Of a stretch of DNA of 64,000 bases, positions 1 through 17,156 are shown piece by piece. Position numbers and translations under genes: made by a program. Positions within the stretch are counted from its first letter, which is position 1, and every line of letters starts with the position of its first letter. A model generated the notes under the pieces. It saw only the letters and a program-made list of their open reading frames with translations, had not been told where the DNA came from and ran no database searches. This stretch comes from Microglena sp. YARC (Eukaryota; Chlorophyta; Chlorophyceae; Chlamydomonadales; Chlamydomonadaceae): positions 54,462,182 through 54,526,181 of the forward strand of contig CM039464.1 in NCBI GenBank assembly GCA_022414725.1, written 5' to 3'.

Positions 1-123
1 TTGGATGTGTTTTAAAAACTAGATGGTAGTACTGGCACCGCAGTTTTGCTTTATGGATTCCAGTGAGTTCGTTAGTTAGTAAGTTAGTTAGTCAGTTATA
101 AAGGCTTACTGTCCATACATACA

Positions 124-380
124 CGGATCCTATCCATCCATCCATCCATCCTTTACAACCATCCATCCATCCATCTGCCTGTCTGTCTGCCTGTCTGTCA
201 ATCACTCACTCATTGTCTGACCTGTTTTGTCCCACAACCTGCTTTCACTTGAGAGCAAATCTTCTGGGCGCACCATCCATCTATCTACCTATCCATTCAT
301 CCATCTACCTATCTACCGGTATCTATCTATCTATCTACCTACCTACCTACCTACCTACCTATCTATCTATAAAGCTTTCT
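124..380. repeat. Tetranucleotide microsatellite cluster
   Basis: Runs of CCAT, CTGT/CTGC, TATC and CTAC units follow one another, with short unique spacers. No gene is visible from 1 to 450. Confidence 0.9.
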
Positions 381-483
381 AATTGTGTCTAACCTTTTTT
401 GTTCTATGACCTGCACTCAGTTGTGAGCGAAACTTCTGGGAGCACGTGTACCGGAATCATGATAATACCAGCGTCGAGCGGAT

Positions 484-935
484 GCCACCTGTCAACTCAA
501 GTAACAGCACAGTCCAAGAAAGTACGCTTGTTGCATCCCAGATCCAACACACTGTCAGCGCTGAGCGGCTGGCACTAGTCGACTCAAGTAACAGCGTGGC
601 AACACTTGAGCCAGGTGGTGGCACATCGTTACTGTCATAATCCAAGGAGGGCAGCCGCCAACTCAAGTAACAGCACGGTGAAGAAAGCTTGCTTGTTGCA
701 TTCCAGATCCAAGACACTGTCAGCGCTGAGCGGCTGACACTAGTCGACTCAAGTAACAGCGTGGCAGCACTTGAGCCAGGTGGCGGCACATCCTTACTAT
801 CATAATCCAAGGAGGGCACCCGCCAACTCAAGTAACAGCACAGTGAAGAAAGCTTGCTTGTTGCATCCCAGATCTAAGACACTGTCAGCGCTGAGCGGCT
901 GGCACCAGTCAACTCAAGTAACAGAATGGTAATTC
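484..935. repeat. Tandem repeat, about 166-bp unit
   Basis: Nearly three copies of a unit beginning AACTCAAGTAACAGCAC and running through a CTGTCAGCGCTGAGCGGCTG segment start near 490, 660 and 825. Short ORFs here are by-products of the repeat. Confidence 0.85.
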
Positions 936-940
936 TTGAG

Positions 941-1125
941 CCATGTGGCTGCACCACCTTGCTGTCATCAGCAGTACAGCAGAGGCCTTGACCCATGTGG
1001 CTGCACCTCCTCGCTGCCATTGGCAGTACATCAGAAGACTGAAGTCATGTGGCTGGCATCCCCTTGCTGTCATCGGCAGTCCATCAGAGGCCTCAAGCCA
1101 TGTGGCTGCACCACCTTGCTGTCAC
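941..1125. repeat. Tandem repeat, about 52-bp unit
   Basis: Four imperfect copies begin CATGTGGCTGCACC and continue with CTTGCTGTCATC. They follow directly on the 166-bp repeat. From 1130 to 1510 I see no gene. Confidence 0.8.
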
Positions 1126-1510
1126 TGCTAGGTGGCTGTCACTTACAATGGGTTGGTTTGAATTCGGTTGGCTTAGCTTTGGTTGAATAGCCAGTCAGGG
1201 GAGCTGCTTAGAATCTGCTGCTCGTAGCCGAAAAGAAAAGCCCAACGAACCAGCCCATGAGGTGCAAATATCCTATCCAATATTAGTCATAGGGCTTGAA
1301 GTTGACAGTTTCAGGGTTTTTCTTTTTGGCTTCTCTTACCAGCTTCTAGGTAGCTCCTTGAGACAGCCACTTGGCTAAGTCCTAAGATTTCAGCAGTGCT
1401 AAACATCTGGTTGAGTCAGCTTCTGAGTACACTCGGTCGCTTCAGGTTTGGCTGGATAGCTAGCCAGGGGAGCTGACCTTTATACAGTTGCTCATTGTTG
1501 ATAAGCCATA

Positions 1511-1640
1511 TGCAGCGTCGCAAGCGACACAGAAAATTGGCGGAGTGTGTTGGCAACGGAACGACAGGTGGCAACGATGGAGCTGACTGAAGCCAGTTAG
1601 TTATGAGACAGTTGGCTCACGTGTCAGGCTTCAATTTTTC
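1511..1640. repeat. Dispersed repeat, copy 1 of 2
   Basis: Shares AAATTGGCGGAG(T/A)GTGTTGGCAAC and a downstream GCCAGTTAGTTA..GAGTTTGCTCACGTGTC-like stretch with 58085-58190. The two copies are 56 kb apart, so this is an interspersed family rather than a local duplication. No coding capacity is seen. Confidence 0.7.
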
Positions 1641-1754
1641 GGTCGGTCGGTCGGTCGGTCGCACAGACGGATAATCGGGGGGGCCCGCCAAAAACAAAAG
1701 CTATGGGCAGTTTCCGGTCCCCGGTGTTCCGAACAGCCTACAACAAGCTTATTT

Positions 1755-1915
1755 GTTAGGTTCGAAACCAAGCACTATATATTTGATGCGGTCGTCATGG
1801 TTTTGAGGCTACAACCAGCTTACATGTTCGATTCGAAACCAAGCGCTATATATTATGATGCGGTCGTCAAGGTTTTGAGGCTACAGCTAGCTTACATGGC
1901 AGATTCTGAACAAAG
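1755..1915. repeat. Tandem repeat, about 72-bp unit
   Basis: Just over two copies of a unit containing TTCGAAACCAAGC, TATATAT and GATGCGGTCGTCA. Confidence 0.8.
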
Positions 1916-2116
1916 CACTCTATATTTTGATGCAGCGACCAAGGTTTCAAGCCATTCTAATGACCCGTTTATTTTATATGCCTTTTTGTATTTTGTATAT
2001 TTTATATGCATTTTGCGCTTCCATCCAGAATGGTTTGCACTTTTGCTCCAAGACCGCCGAGCTCTGATTCCAAGTATGTATTTGTACTGTCCAGGGGTAG
2101 CCTAATAGGCTAAAGT

Positions 2117-2366
2117 ATGGGTTTTGTCTGCATGCAGCCCTGGGGTATCTCAATGCCAGTAGGACCAACCCACTTATCCCCTTATGGCTTTTGTCTGCGT
2201 GCAGCCCTGGGGTATCTCAATGCCAATAGGACCAGGCCACTTAATTGGTTCTGTCTGCATGCAGCCCTGGGGTATCTCAATGCCAGTAGGACCAAGCCAC
2301 GTAATTGGTTTTGTCTGCATGCATCCCTGGGGTATCTCAGTGCCGGTAGGACCAAGCCACTTATCC
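2117..2366. repeat. Tandem repeat, 54-67 bp unit
   Basis: Four copies of a unit with TGCAGCCCTGGGGTATCTCA followed by ATGCCAGTAGGACCAAGCCAC. Overlapping short ORFs in two frames reflect the repeat. Confidence 0.85.
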
Positions 2367-2489
2367 CCTTATTGTCTCTATCTTATAATGGGTTTCATTT
2401 GTGGGTTTTTATCTTCTTGTGGTAGGCTTCTGGGAGTGAGCCTCCAGGAAGTGCGCACTATGACAGTCACTTATTTGATTTATTTGATT

Positions 2490-2684
2490 CCGTTTCGACG
2501 AATGGCTCAATGGTAGAGCTTGTTTTAAAAAGGTGCAGGGTTCGAATCCCTACGGGTGCGCTTTAGTGTTAGCGGTCGCTGTCAACCGCCATGGTAGCTT
2601 TGTTCAGGTAGAGTAACAGCCCGTTATCTACCGCCGGAAGACGGGGATCCCATAATACCACGTCCCACCAGACGATGTCATCAC
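2490..2684 (+). mobile_element. tRNA-derived SINE (family 1), complete
   Basis: A 195-bp body carries RNA polymerase III boxes in tRNA spacing: an A box TGGCTCAATGGTAGAGC at 2503-2519 and a B box GGGTTCGAATCCC at 2538-2550. It is flanked by a perfect 20-bp direct repeat, CTTATTTGATTTATTTGATT (2470-2489 and 2685-2704), the target-site duplication expected of LINE-mobilised SINEs. The tail after the tRNA-like part (GGTCGCTGTCAACCGCCATGGTA, then CCCACCAGACGATGTCA) recurs in diverged form at 3675-3862 and 18657-18820, which defines a family. Confidence 0.9.
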
Positions 2685-2907
2685 CTTATTTGATTTATTT
2701 GATTATTTCTTTCAGCTCCCATCTTTGCATGCGCTTCTTCAGACTGTCCACACGTTATGTGCTGCTGACAATGTGTTGAAGACAGTACTGCCCGATTTTG
2801 AAATTGAAATTGTAACATCCGTGTAATACTGTTACTCACAGGACGTGAAGTTAAGGACACCATAGCGTAAGCCGGAGCTAGCCATTGTCACCGACTGCCC
2901 GATAGGT

Positions 2908-3056
2908 GACTTGAGGTGCATTTAAAGTTGGATTCGGATGCACTCTCGACCTGTAAACTGACTTGAGGTGCATTTAAAGTTGAATTTATTGACCTGTAAA
3001 CTGACTTGAGGTGCATTTAAAGTTGGATTCGGATGCACTCTCGACCTGTAAACTAT
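2908..3056. repeat. Tandem repeat, about 52-bp unit
   Basis: Three copies begin GACTTGAGGTGCATTTAAAG. The middle copy has lost the GGATTCGGATGCACTCTC segment. From 3060 to 3670 nothing is recognised. Confidence 0.8.
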
Positions 3057-3674
3057 CCAAACGTTGAGTTGTGTCTGTCTCGCTACTAAAAATCATCCAA
3101 GCATCGGCTTGTAGGATGGATTGGATTGTTACATGGTTTGGTTTTTCAGCCAACTCTGGGCTGCTCACCGTCTTCCAATACCAAGTCCCACCGTGCGATA
3201 CTCACTGAAACCAGGCAGCCAACTATGCAGATTACACAGTTTAAAGACTTGTCCATGTTGGTTGGTTTGTATACTAGGTCAATCAGCCTTCAGGCTGCTC
3301 ACCGTCTGCGGGGCGAGTATACCATACACACAACTACACCACACACCCGAGTACTTGGCAGGAAGCTGCCATGAAAAGCCCGAAAATGAAACTTGAACTT
3401 GGCTACACAGCTTCAGCCAGCAATTTGGCTGCTCGCATTGGTCGGGAGTAAAAAACATTATTACCAGGAAAATATAAGCACGAACAAATTACTTTTCTCC
3501 CTTTTCTATTTTTTCTCCTCTTCTTCAGAATCAGCGCACAAAAACTAATTATATCAGATTATACCTTAAAAAAAAACTTGATCCAGTCTCTTCAATCCCA
3601 AGTACAGAATTCAATCACATGGGGAAAGACAATTGAAAGCTTCAGCTTGATTACGGGAGAATCGCCGATCAGAA

Positions 3675-3862
3675 CCGAATGGCTCAGTGGCAGAGCAAAG
3701 GGAAAATATCGAGGCAGGTGCGGGGTTCGAACCCCCTTGAGCGCGCTTGGGCCCGTCCGGAGGGTCGTCGACCGGCACGGTAACTGGTATCTAGATGCGA
3801 TGTTGGCTCGAGGAGCGCATACTTACGATCCGGTTCCCTTAATCCCACTGGGCACGTCCTTA
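3675..3862 (+). mobile_element. SINE family 1, diverged copy
   Basis: A box TGGCTCAGTGGCAGAGC and B box GGGGTTCGAACCCCC are clear. The tail contains CGACCGGCACGGTAACTGG and ends with CCCTTAATCCCACTGGGCACG, matching the tails of the other family members. No convincing target-site duplication was found, so the exact ends are approximate. Confidence 0.75.
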
Positions 3863-4317
3863 GAGGTTATTGTGACAATTCTTGGATGTTAAAATTTCCA
3901 TTTGTTATACAGGATACTTCATGAACTAGATGATGGTATAGTTACATGGCTCCAGCCAGCAATTTGGCTACTCGCTGTCTACGGCAGTAACATAAATACC
4001 AAGAAAAATGCAATCGTCATACTCATCATAGACAATCAAAATCTAAGCATTCTTATCAAAATATGCTTTGATCCAATCTCTTCATATATTCATTGATAAA
4101 GAGAGGTTACTTCTCACGATTTACTTTTGTATTGTACATCAATAATTAGTTGGAATCCATCTGTTAACAGTTGGGGACATAATGCTCTGTGTTTCTGCCA
4201 GGTATTCAAAAGGGCTGCATCACTACATTCAAACAGCATATGATGCTGATCATAGCGTTGAGCTGCGGAATGAGTGATCCATGGTAGTTGGCATTTTGTT
4301 TTGCTTCCTGCTATGTT

Positions 4318-4485
4318 TGGGGAACGGCAGTATGATATCATATCATCATATGATATCAAGTGATGACGGCAGTCAAGCTAGGCCAAAGTTACCACTCGTA
4401 CATGATATCTATCATTCATATAATACAATTTGTATGCTACCAGATGTAATCATACACGCCTTTGGTCAACATCATATGATATGCC
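4318..4485. repeat. ATATCATATGAT dispersed repeat, copy 1
   Basis: A block with GGGAACGGCA.TATGATATCATA, then GGCAGTC, a TAGGC.AAAGTTACC segment, an ATACAATTTGTATG palindrome-like stretch and CAACATCATATGATATGCC. The same order of blocks is found at 9965-10150 and 58285-58425. Confidence 0.75.
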
Positions 4486-5116
4486 TGTCCCTAGCTATGC
4501 TGCTACTTTGCTTCAGATCCTGTAGCAGCCATAGTTGTTTTTCAGCTATGACCAGCAGCTACTAGGCAGCTCCCTGAGCCAGCCATGGGCTAAGCCCTAA
4601 TATTCCGTCAGTTCTGGACAGCGGATACTGTCAGCTTCCAGACACACTAGGCTGCATTAGCTATGGCTGATTAGCCAGTCAAGGGAGCTGACTAGAAGCT
4701 GCTGCTTTTAGCTGAAAAGAGAAATATTGGTGGCAGCCTATAGTTTAGTGGATCGACCACACGGACAGCTGGCCAGGTGTACGTGCGGTGGTGCGGTACA
4801 TCCACTCTACTGTACACCAGGGGTGTTCTGGGGCACTCAAAAATCTGCATCATGACTTCATGAGACGCAACCTGTTTCAAAATATGTGGTTGCGGCGCAC
4901 CCAGACCCTCTGAGATGCAATGAACCCTCCAACACCTGTGTGCGTCACGTTGAGGCCACTATTTGGAGGTGTTTGGTCAACGGGAACACAAATATTTTTT
5001 GTGGTACTTCACCACGAAGCTGTTGACTAAAGGTTTACACACAAAAGATTGACCCTGTTGATCGAACATCGGCTGAGAGACATGCCAAAACGTGTAACCA
5101 GATCTGGCCCTAGCTT

Positions 5117-5117
<1 letters not shown>

Positions 5118-5148
<31 letters not shown>
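5118..5148. repeat. Poly-C run
   Basis: About 31 consecutive C residues. True length is uncertain because homopolymers are error-prone. Confidence 0.9.
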
Positions 5149-5150
<2 letters not shown>

Positions 5151-5341
5151 AGAATGAACCCTCACAAATCTGTGTGTGTCACGCAACACGCAGCGCGTAG
5201 GACAACCCTGCTGTACATCCCAACTGCCTATTTTCACAAGGCGCTGGATCCAGTGGCACCGTTTCCTTTTTGAGCTACACGAAGCAGCCTCTAGGCCACC
5301 CCTTTTCTGATCCCTTGAGCCAAACCTGAATAAAGCTAGTG

Positions 5342-5530
5342 CGTCTTAAAGCTGACATGCAAGGAATTCAAATGCGGCTGAAAGCTTTGGGCTTGTCCCA
5401 GTGGCTGGAAAATGGAGCTGGTTGGAAGCTACCATGCGTAAAGCTGACACGAAAGGAATTCAAATGCGGCTGAAAGCTTTGGGCATGCTCCAGTGGCTGG
5501 CATATGGAGCTGGTTGGAAGCTGCTATGAG
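5342..5530. repeat. Direct repeat pair, about 95 bp
   Basis: Two adjacent copies share AAAGCTGACA, GGAATTCAAATGCGGCTGAA and TGGAGCTGGTTGGAAGCT. No gene is seen from 4560 to 5930. Confidence 0.8.
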
Positions 5531-5932
5531 TAGCCCCGAAAAGAAAGAGTGTTCAGTAATAACAATCATCCACGGTAGGTATCAGACCAGCATCCACTAA
5601 GATATAGATCAGCAACAAGATAATTGATGCTAGAGTGATCATCAACACGGATATAGACAGAGCTAGAGAAAGCCATACTCCTGTACTCCTGGTAGGGAGG
5701 GTCGTCGTCCTTTTCGCAGGAATTTCTGACTCTCCTCTCTGTTGTTCTGTCTTGTCTTCCTCTTGGCCAACACGTGTCGTTTTTACCTGTAATCATATGG
5801 CACATGTCACGTTCAAATAGCTGGAATACTCCTTTAAAAAAACAAAAGATAACGCCTGGAGGGGCGTGGTGTTAAGGGGGCCCTCCCGTACGCCGCAGCT
5901 GGGGAAAGCCACCATGGCAGACATAGAAAGTG

Positions 5933-6830
5933 TCACCCTCCAGGCGGGAGGGACTCCTTCATGCGATGTGTGGCAAGAATGCTGGTACAGGAGGCGATAG
6001 ATTCTCTGTGCAGCTTAGAGATGAGTTTGTCTACGTGTTCGCGACTGATCCCTAAGGTGGGGAGATTGGTAATAGTTGTGATTGGTATGGTATCAGTGGT
6101 ACCTATGGTGAAAACTAGGTAGTGGACAAGGAATCCTTGTTGTTGAAGGATACGTTGGAGCTCCTTATGCTGAACGCTCTTTTCCTGGAATTTGATGTGG
6201 TGGTTAGTGTCTGAGCAGTAGCCCAGTTCAACTAGGTAGGCTTTTCTTGGTTTGGATTCATCGTCAATGAGGAGGAGTTCAGGCCTGTATTTATCCCATG
6301 TGGCTTGGGGAAGATCAGGGGGTTTGAGGGTGGTTGGGGGTCTCGCGGGAATGTCGGATGTCGCTTCACAAGTGCCTGCATCCATGTACATGGGGAGAGC
6401 CCCCAGAGCTCCTTTGGCTACTGCCTTTTGGATGAGTTGGACCGCCTTATTATGTCTGTTGATAAACATTCCTCTGAAGACAGGGTGGCTGCACCCAGCA
6501 AAAATATGGCCAGCTCCGTCCTGTGCTTTGCGACGAAGAGGGCAGTTATCATCAGAGGGGGGGCTAGTGCTGGTACCATAGGGGCGTTTGTATCTGTACG
6601 CCAGTTTCCTAGTCCATAAGCGTCCCCACCTAGCCTTGTGGATTTGTATTTTTTGCCACCAGTTGATGTCGGTGGATTGCCAGAAACGATTACTAGCCTG
6701 AGGGAGGAGGAAGGGGTTGGCTTGCTCCCACATGGAGGAGTATATGCCCGTGATGTTGGCATGCCCAGTGTGCAGGGGGGTGGGGAGGTTAGCCTTGAAA
6801 CCCTTGGTGAGATTTTTGGCCGGGTGCTAT
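5933..6830 (-). pseudogene. Non-LTR retrotransposon C-terminal fragment
   Basis: An open frame on the minus strand encodes the downstream end of a LINE-type polyprotein. In order it shows HTGHANITGIYSSMW, then SNRFWQ, a KARWGRLWTRKLAYRYK basic block, a zinc-knuckle-like CPLRR..DGAGHIFAGC segment in which the second cysteine of the usual CPLC is replaced, and an RHNKAVQLIQKAVAKGALG block. The last part (RPELLLID..KAYLVELGYCSDTN and H..LQRILQQQGF) resembles the PD-(D/E)XK-like tail of restriction-like-endonuclease LINEs. No reverse transcriptase domain lies upstream, so this is a 5'-truncated relic. The order of blocks supports the LINE reading; assignment to a clade is not possible here. Confidence 0.7.
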
Positions 6831-7141
6831 GGGTAATACTCCTTATATTACCGCTGAATCGCTATTGACAGCTGGACACGCATAAGTGTGTGCCGCACAG
6901 CAGACTCGGAGTTTTATTTTCGTTTCAGGAAGGAGGTCTTTTGGTAGCTACATGTGATTTGGTTTCTTTCGAGATTGGGCTCCTGGTAGCGATCTGGGTA
7001 GGCGGCCCGGGGGGTTCTGGAAGCGGGGCCGAGATTCGAGTCTCATGGTAGCGGTCGCTACTGCTGGCGGAAAAAACTCTGAGCAGACTTTTTAATGACT
7101 CAGTAAATAAGTAGTCAACACCCGGTCATCTAACACCCATG

Positions 7142-7205
7142 TGCGTCTGTCTGTCTGTCCGTCCGTCCGTCCGTCCGTCCGTCCGTCCGTCCGTCCGTCC
7201 GTCCG

Positions 7206-7238
<33 letters not shown>

Positions 7239-7297
7239 CTTGCCTGCCTGCCTGCCTGTCTGTCTGTCTGCCTGTCTGTCTGTCTGTCTGTCTGTAT
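7142..7297. repeat. GTCC/CTGC/CTGT microsatellite
   Basis: Successive perfect blocks of GTCC, CTGC and CTGT units, open in several frames on both strands only because of the repeat. The preceding 6990-7080 segment has a B-box-like GAGATTCGAGTCTC and may be a decayed SINE. Confidence 0.9.
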
Positions 7298-7423
7298 ATA
7301 TATGTATACATGCATGTTAAAGTCCAGGGGTATGCCAAGTAGGCTAAAGGGACTTGCCCAACCGTGACAGGAAGAAAGAGGATTCATATCAACGCAAAAT
7401 GACATTTCATTTTTGTTTTGTAA

Positions 7424-7512
7424 GTTGTGAAATGAATTTCAACCCAGGAGGGGGGTCTCCCAACACAAACCAGCGGAACCAAGGATTCAGTTTGGATGGC
7501 GTTGCCACTCCT
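7424..7512. repeat. Dispersed repeat, mate at 10286-10380
   Basis: Shares ACCCAGGAGG.GGGTCTC, ACACAAACCAGCG, AGGATTCAGTT and TGCCACTCCTACAA in the same order with 10286-10380. Confidence 0.75.
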
Positions 7513-7521
7513 ACAAAAGAG

Positions 7522-7625
7522 TAGGCTCACTTATTGTCATAGACAGGCCATAGATGACCCAAGACAAGCCCGCTCCTTAACATCAGGGGGGGTCTTCCAA
7601 CCATCCTTAAAATCACAGGGTACAT
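7522..7625 (-). repeat. Dispersed repeat, inverted copy
   Basis: Reverse-complement match to 8066-8165 (CCTGTGATTTTGAGGATGGT, then TGGGCTTGTCTTGGGTCA and ATGGCCTGTCTATGA). A third, weaker copy lies near 12400-12486. Confidence 0.75.
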
Positions 7626-7669
7626 GCACTGGATTGAATAGGAAGAGCTATGTACATGCATACAATGAC

Positions 7670-7796
7670 ATAAATAAATAAATAAATCTGAATAAATCTG
7701 AATAAATAAACAAATATAAATAAATAAATAAACAAACAAATAAACAAATAAACAAATAAATGAATGAATAAATGAATAAACAAATAAATAAATACA
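7670..7796. repeat. AAAT/AAAC-rich microsatellite
   Basis: Imperfect AAAT and AAAC units over about 125 bp. Confidence 0.9.
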
Positions 7797-8065
7797 TAGT
7801 ACGCCGTTTGCTTGCACTGGGACCACCCCCCAATGGTAAAGCAGCATGCCACTCCTGGAAAACCTCCTGGAAATCTAGCATTGATTTTTGTTTTGTTTTT
7901 TGAGGTAGGGCAAGTCCCTTTATCCAAAGTGGCCACCCCTGAACTGTAATATGCATACAAGCCACAATATATGAGTTCTAAGCCCATCACTGCAAACACG
8001 TGTCCTTTCCCATCGTGCATCTACACCTTTAAATCTACTCACACATTAAAACAAAACAAATATAT

Positions 8066-8165
8066 GTACCCTGTGATTTTGAGGATGGTTGGAAATACCC
8101 CACCCCGGATGCTGTGGAGTGGGCTTGTCTTGGGTCAGCAATGGCCTGTCTATGATAATGAGAAG
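8066..8165 (+). repeat. Dispersed repeat, direct copy
   Basis: Direct-orientation mate of 7522-7625. It carries the same TTTTGAGGATGGTTGG and GGCTTGTCTTGGGTCA blocks. Confidence 0.75.
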
Positions 8166-8194
8166 AATAAAAATGCGACCTAGTTAACATCATC

Positions 8195-9470
8195 CAGCGC
8201 TGATAAGACAGCAGAATGTGCTGTCTTGCTATCAGCTGTGTGCACACGTATAGGGCTGCTGCAATACCCCTGACAAGTGTTCAGTTGCAAGCAAATCACT
8301 GCAAGCACTTATCCATATCCCCCCCCCCTTGGCGTGCATCTAAGCCATTGAATCTGCTTGCGCACAAAAATGGATCTGTTACTATGCAGAATGTTTTGTC
8401 TCGCTATCAGCTGTGTGCACACTTATCACTTATGGGGCTGCTGCAACACACCCTGGCAAGTGTTAAGTTGTAAGCAAATCAATGCAAGCACTTATCCCTC
8501 CCCCTATCGTGGATCTAAGCCTTTTAAACATTCTGGGGGCATTTTTTTTTAAACAGCCTTCCCTGTTTTCAAGGTTGGGTAAGTCCTCTTAGCCTATTTG
8601 GCTGCCCCTGGACTGTAAAAATATGTACACAAATGGTACCTTGTCCACATCATCAATAGCTGATAATGCAGCAGAATGCGTTGCCTCGCTATCAGCTGTG
8701 TGAACACTTATAGGGCTGCTGCAACACCCCTGACAAGTGTTTAGTTGCAAGCAAATCACTACAAACACTTATACCCCCTCCAGCCCCCCCCCCACCCCCC
8801 CCACCCCGGCGTGCATCTAAGCCATTGAATCTGCTGGCGCAAAAAACATTATATTATCTTGCAGAATGTGTTGTCTCCCTATCAGCTCTGTGCACACTTA
8901 TGGGGCTGCTGCAAAACCCCCGACAAGCGTTCAGTTATAAGCAAATCAATGCAAGCACCTATCCCTCCCGCCATCGCGCATCTAAACCATTAAATCTGTT
9001 GGCGCACAAAAAATGGTCTGTTACCTAATCAACATCATCCAGCGCTGATAGGATAACATTGATCAGGCAGTGCCTATTGTATAGTGGTTAGTTCTTCTCG
9101 TTGGTGGTTGGACCCAGCGCAATCGAACGGCTGGCACCCTCAACCTCGCGCCTCGTCATGAGACATAACATTTGTATGTATACATATTTACTTTGCCAAC
9201 ACCAATCAGTGCTGATAAGGCAGCAGAATGCGTATTTCGCTATCAGCTGTGTGCACACTTATAGGGCTGCTGCAACACCCCTGGCAAGTGTTAAGTTGCA
9301 AGCAAATCACTGCAAGCACTTATCCCTCCCCCCACCGTGCATCTATACCAGTTAACATTATGGCGCACAAACTCATATGTTACCTTGTCCACATCATCCA
9401 GAGCTGATAAGGCAGCAGAATGCACAGTCTCTCCATCAGCTGTGTGCACACTTGAGGGACTGCTGCAGCA
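8195..9470. repeat. Tandem array, about 170-200 bp unit
   Basis: About six irregular copies of a unit with GCAGAATG, CTATCAGCTGTGTGCACACT, GGGCTGCTGCAACACCCC, AAGCAAATCA.TGCAAGCACT and a C-rich patch before GTGCATCTAAGCCATT. Copies start near 8200, 8390, 8670, 8865, 9220 and 9410. A different segment interrupts at 9065-9200. No protein is supported. Confidence 0.8.
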
Positions 9471-9964
9471 CCCCCAGCCTCCTGTTGCTGTCTGTTTTCC
9501 GGTGCTTGTTACAGATGATGTAGAAGATGCCGCTGGTCTGAGCCTGTACATATCTGATTGGTTGACTGGGCGGCGGTTGCTTTTGGGTGCAGAGGTAGAA
9601 ATGTGGGTTTGAACCTTCCTGCACAGACAGCGATAGGATACAGCGATTGGATACCATCATACATTGTTTTACAATTGTCATGGGTAGACCAGTGTTGAAC
9701 CAATACAAGCCTACACCACAACTTCTGGGGGCGTCATCCAACTTTAAAAATCCTCTCTTAATCAACAGATTGTAGATATGGTAGAAGGTTGTTGGGTCTC
9801 AGGAGTCCACACTACCGCGTTGTGATTCTGAGGGGTCACTGGTTCACTACTGTATGCATTTGTTCAATTTGTGCCAACTCCCAAGACAGCAATTGCACCA
9901 CATTCGCGGAGGATGGAATCTCGGGCATTCACTTCGACTTCGGAATTTTTAAGCACCTCTGTGT

Positions 9965-10150
9965 AGGGAACGGCAATATGATATCTTATGATATCATATG
10001 ATGCCGGCAGTCTGACTAGGCTTAAGTTACCATGTATATACACTATCCTATAATGCACTTTGTATGATAATCATATGATTTGCCTTTGGTCAACATCATA
10101 TGATATGCCAGGTGTACATGTACATTGGTCAACATCATATGATGTACCTC
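9965..10150. repeat. ATATCATATGAT dispersed repeat, copy 2
   Basis: Same block order as 4318-4485: GGGAACGGCAATATGATATC, GCCGGCAGTCTGACTAGGC, and CAACATCATATGAT, which occurs twice at the 3' side. Confidence 0.75.
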
Positions 10151-10285
10151 TGTGCAATTGCTATTTTTACACGAAAAGGAGCCAAGGCACATGGTGCTTC
10201 AAAATTCCAGGCAGATATATCTGCTGGAGTGAAAAATAAACGAACAAAGCTGGGAATAGAGAGGGGAAGCTGATTTTTTTTTTTT

Positions 10286-10380
10286 AGTTGTGAAAGGACT
10301 TCCACCCCAGGAGGTGGGTCTCTCGACACAAACCAGCGACACGGAGGATTCAGTTCGAATGGTGGTGCCACTCCTACAAT
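10286..10380. repeat. Dispersed repeat, mate of 7424-7512
   Basis: Carries CCACCCCAGGAGGTGGGTCT and ACACAAACCAGCGACA in the same order as the mate copy. Confidence 0.75.
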
Positions 10381-11777
10381 ATGCACTCCTGCAATATGCA
10401 ATATGCACTCTATGCACGAAAAGTTACAGCGAGTACGATGCAAACGATTTGATGCGTACGTTTGTGGGTGGGCCGTTGAGGGCACCAGGGCAGTAGGTGG
10501 AGAGAGAAAACGGACCTTTTTGGTGATCCCGCTTGGGACTTGCAGGGGGTCTGGCTTGGAGATCTTCCACGATCTCCTGATGGCTTCGTTGGAAGCTTAG
10601 GGAGCCGAGAGCCGATCAACGGGAAATCGTGTCCAGTAGGTGACATCGAGTTGCTAGTTCGAATGCCCTAAAATAAGCTGCTACCTCAATTCTGCAGCTT
10701 TATCTACGCTCCTGCTGCTGCAGCAACGTTGCCCTTGTGATTTTATCGTAGCTGACTTCTCAGGTTGTTTAAACTGGGAGATTAGGCTCAATGCATACTC
10801 TGGTCATCAGTTGAACACCGATCACTCCAAAGCCAACCGGAAACAAGTTCAAATTAAATTTTGTGCAGCTGAGTCTTCTCGAGTGCTTGCCGAAAAGAGA
10901 ATTGCCCGATGTAAACGCTGACAGACTAAAAAATCAGTTCGACAGAGGTTGTGCCGCCACGGGTTGCAAGATATTTCGGGACAGGTTTGTTTGTCTCGGG
11001 ATGTCATTGTTGAAGGGCTTCCTTACTGATCCTGAGGTGAGGTACGGACGTACAGTAATACGACAAAGGTGCACTGCTAACTTCCATGGAGCCTCCATGC
11101 AACGAAGGCGAAAGCGGACTGATCACATCGGTTCATTTTCTTGCAAGAGCATCATATAACTGTAGGCGTGGAGTCGGCCGGCGCGGATGTGGTCTTCACT
11201 GATGAATGCTAGGATTCTTGCATAGTGGAGCTCTGTTGAAGGAGGCAAGGAGTCCAGTCGATGCTGACAACTGAGATCTTTTTTTGTTTAATGTTCTGAC
11301 AAACAAGGTTATTACTTAAAAACCGGGTGCAAATGGCTGTGCCAAAAAGGTATTCGCTGGGGTCTCTTATATTTCCAAGGGGGAGGGTGGCTAGTCTCTG
11401 GCAGGCTGGGGATTTACAATCTACCGACTGATAGGGTCATCAACTCAGCGTGCAAGAAGGGCCCAAGACACAGGCTGACAGGAGGAGATACCAGCTTCAA
11501 ATTACAGTCATTAGTAGGAACCAGGGTTGAGGACGAACAGTATACTGCCAGTATGATTAAAAAAGGAATGGGTTTTCTAGTCGTTTACAGAAAAACATGT
11601 CCCGAATCATGGTAAACTAGAGTTGATATCCCAGATATTGTAGACTAATTGTGGTGTTTAAAAATACAGGAACCGAACCGAAAGTCTCTTGCCCCCAGCC
11701 CCCTACCCGCCTGCGAAGTTTATGGACAGACAAAAAAATGATTAGGCTCGCCCGCCAAGAAATCGAGAACTAGGTGA
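10381..11777. other. No gene recognised
   Basis: Several ORFs of 65-98 codons are present, the longest at 10863-11159 on the plus strand, but none has a recognisable domain. The part adjoining 11778 must contain the 3' untranslated region of the V-ATPase gene. Confidence 0.5.

Positions 11778-17156
<5,379 letters not shown>

Noticed and set aside
7130..7405. ORFs of repeated R, Q, D, T or C, L, P
   Set aside because: Translation of tetranucleotide microsatellites in several frames.
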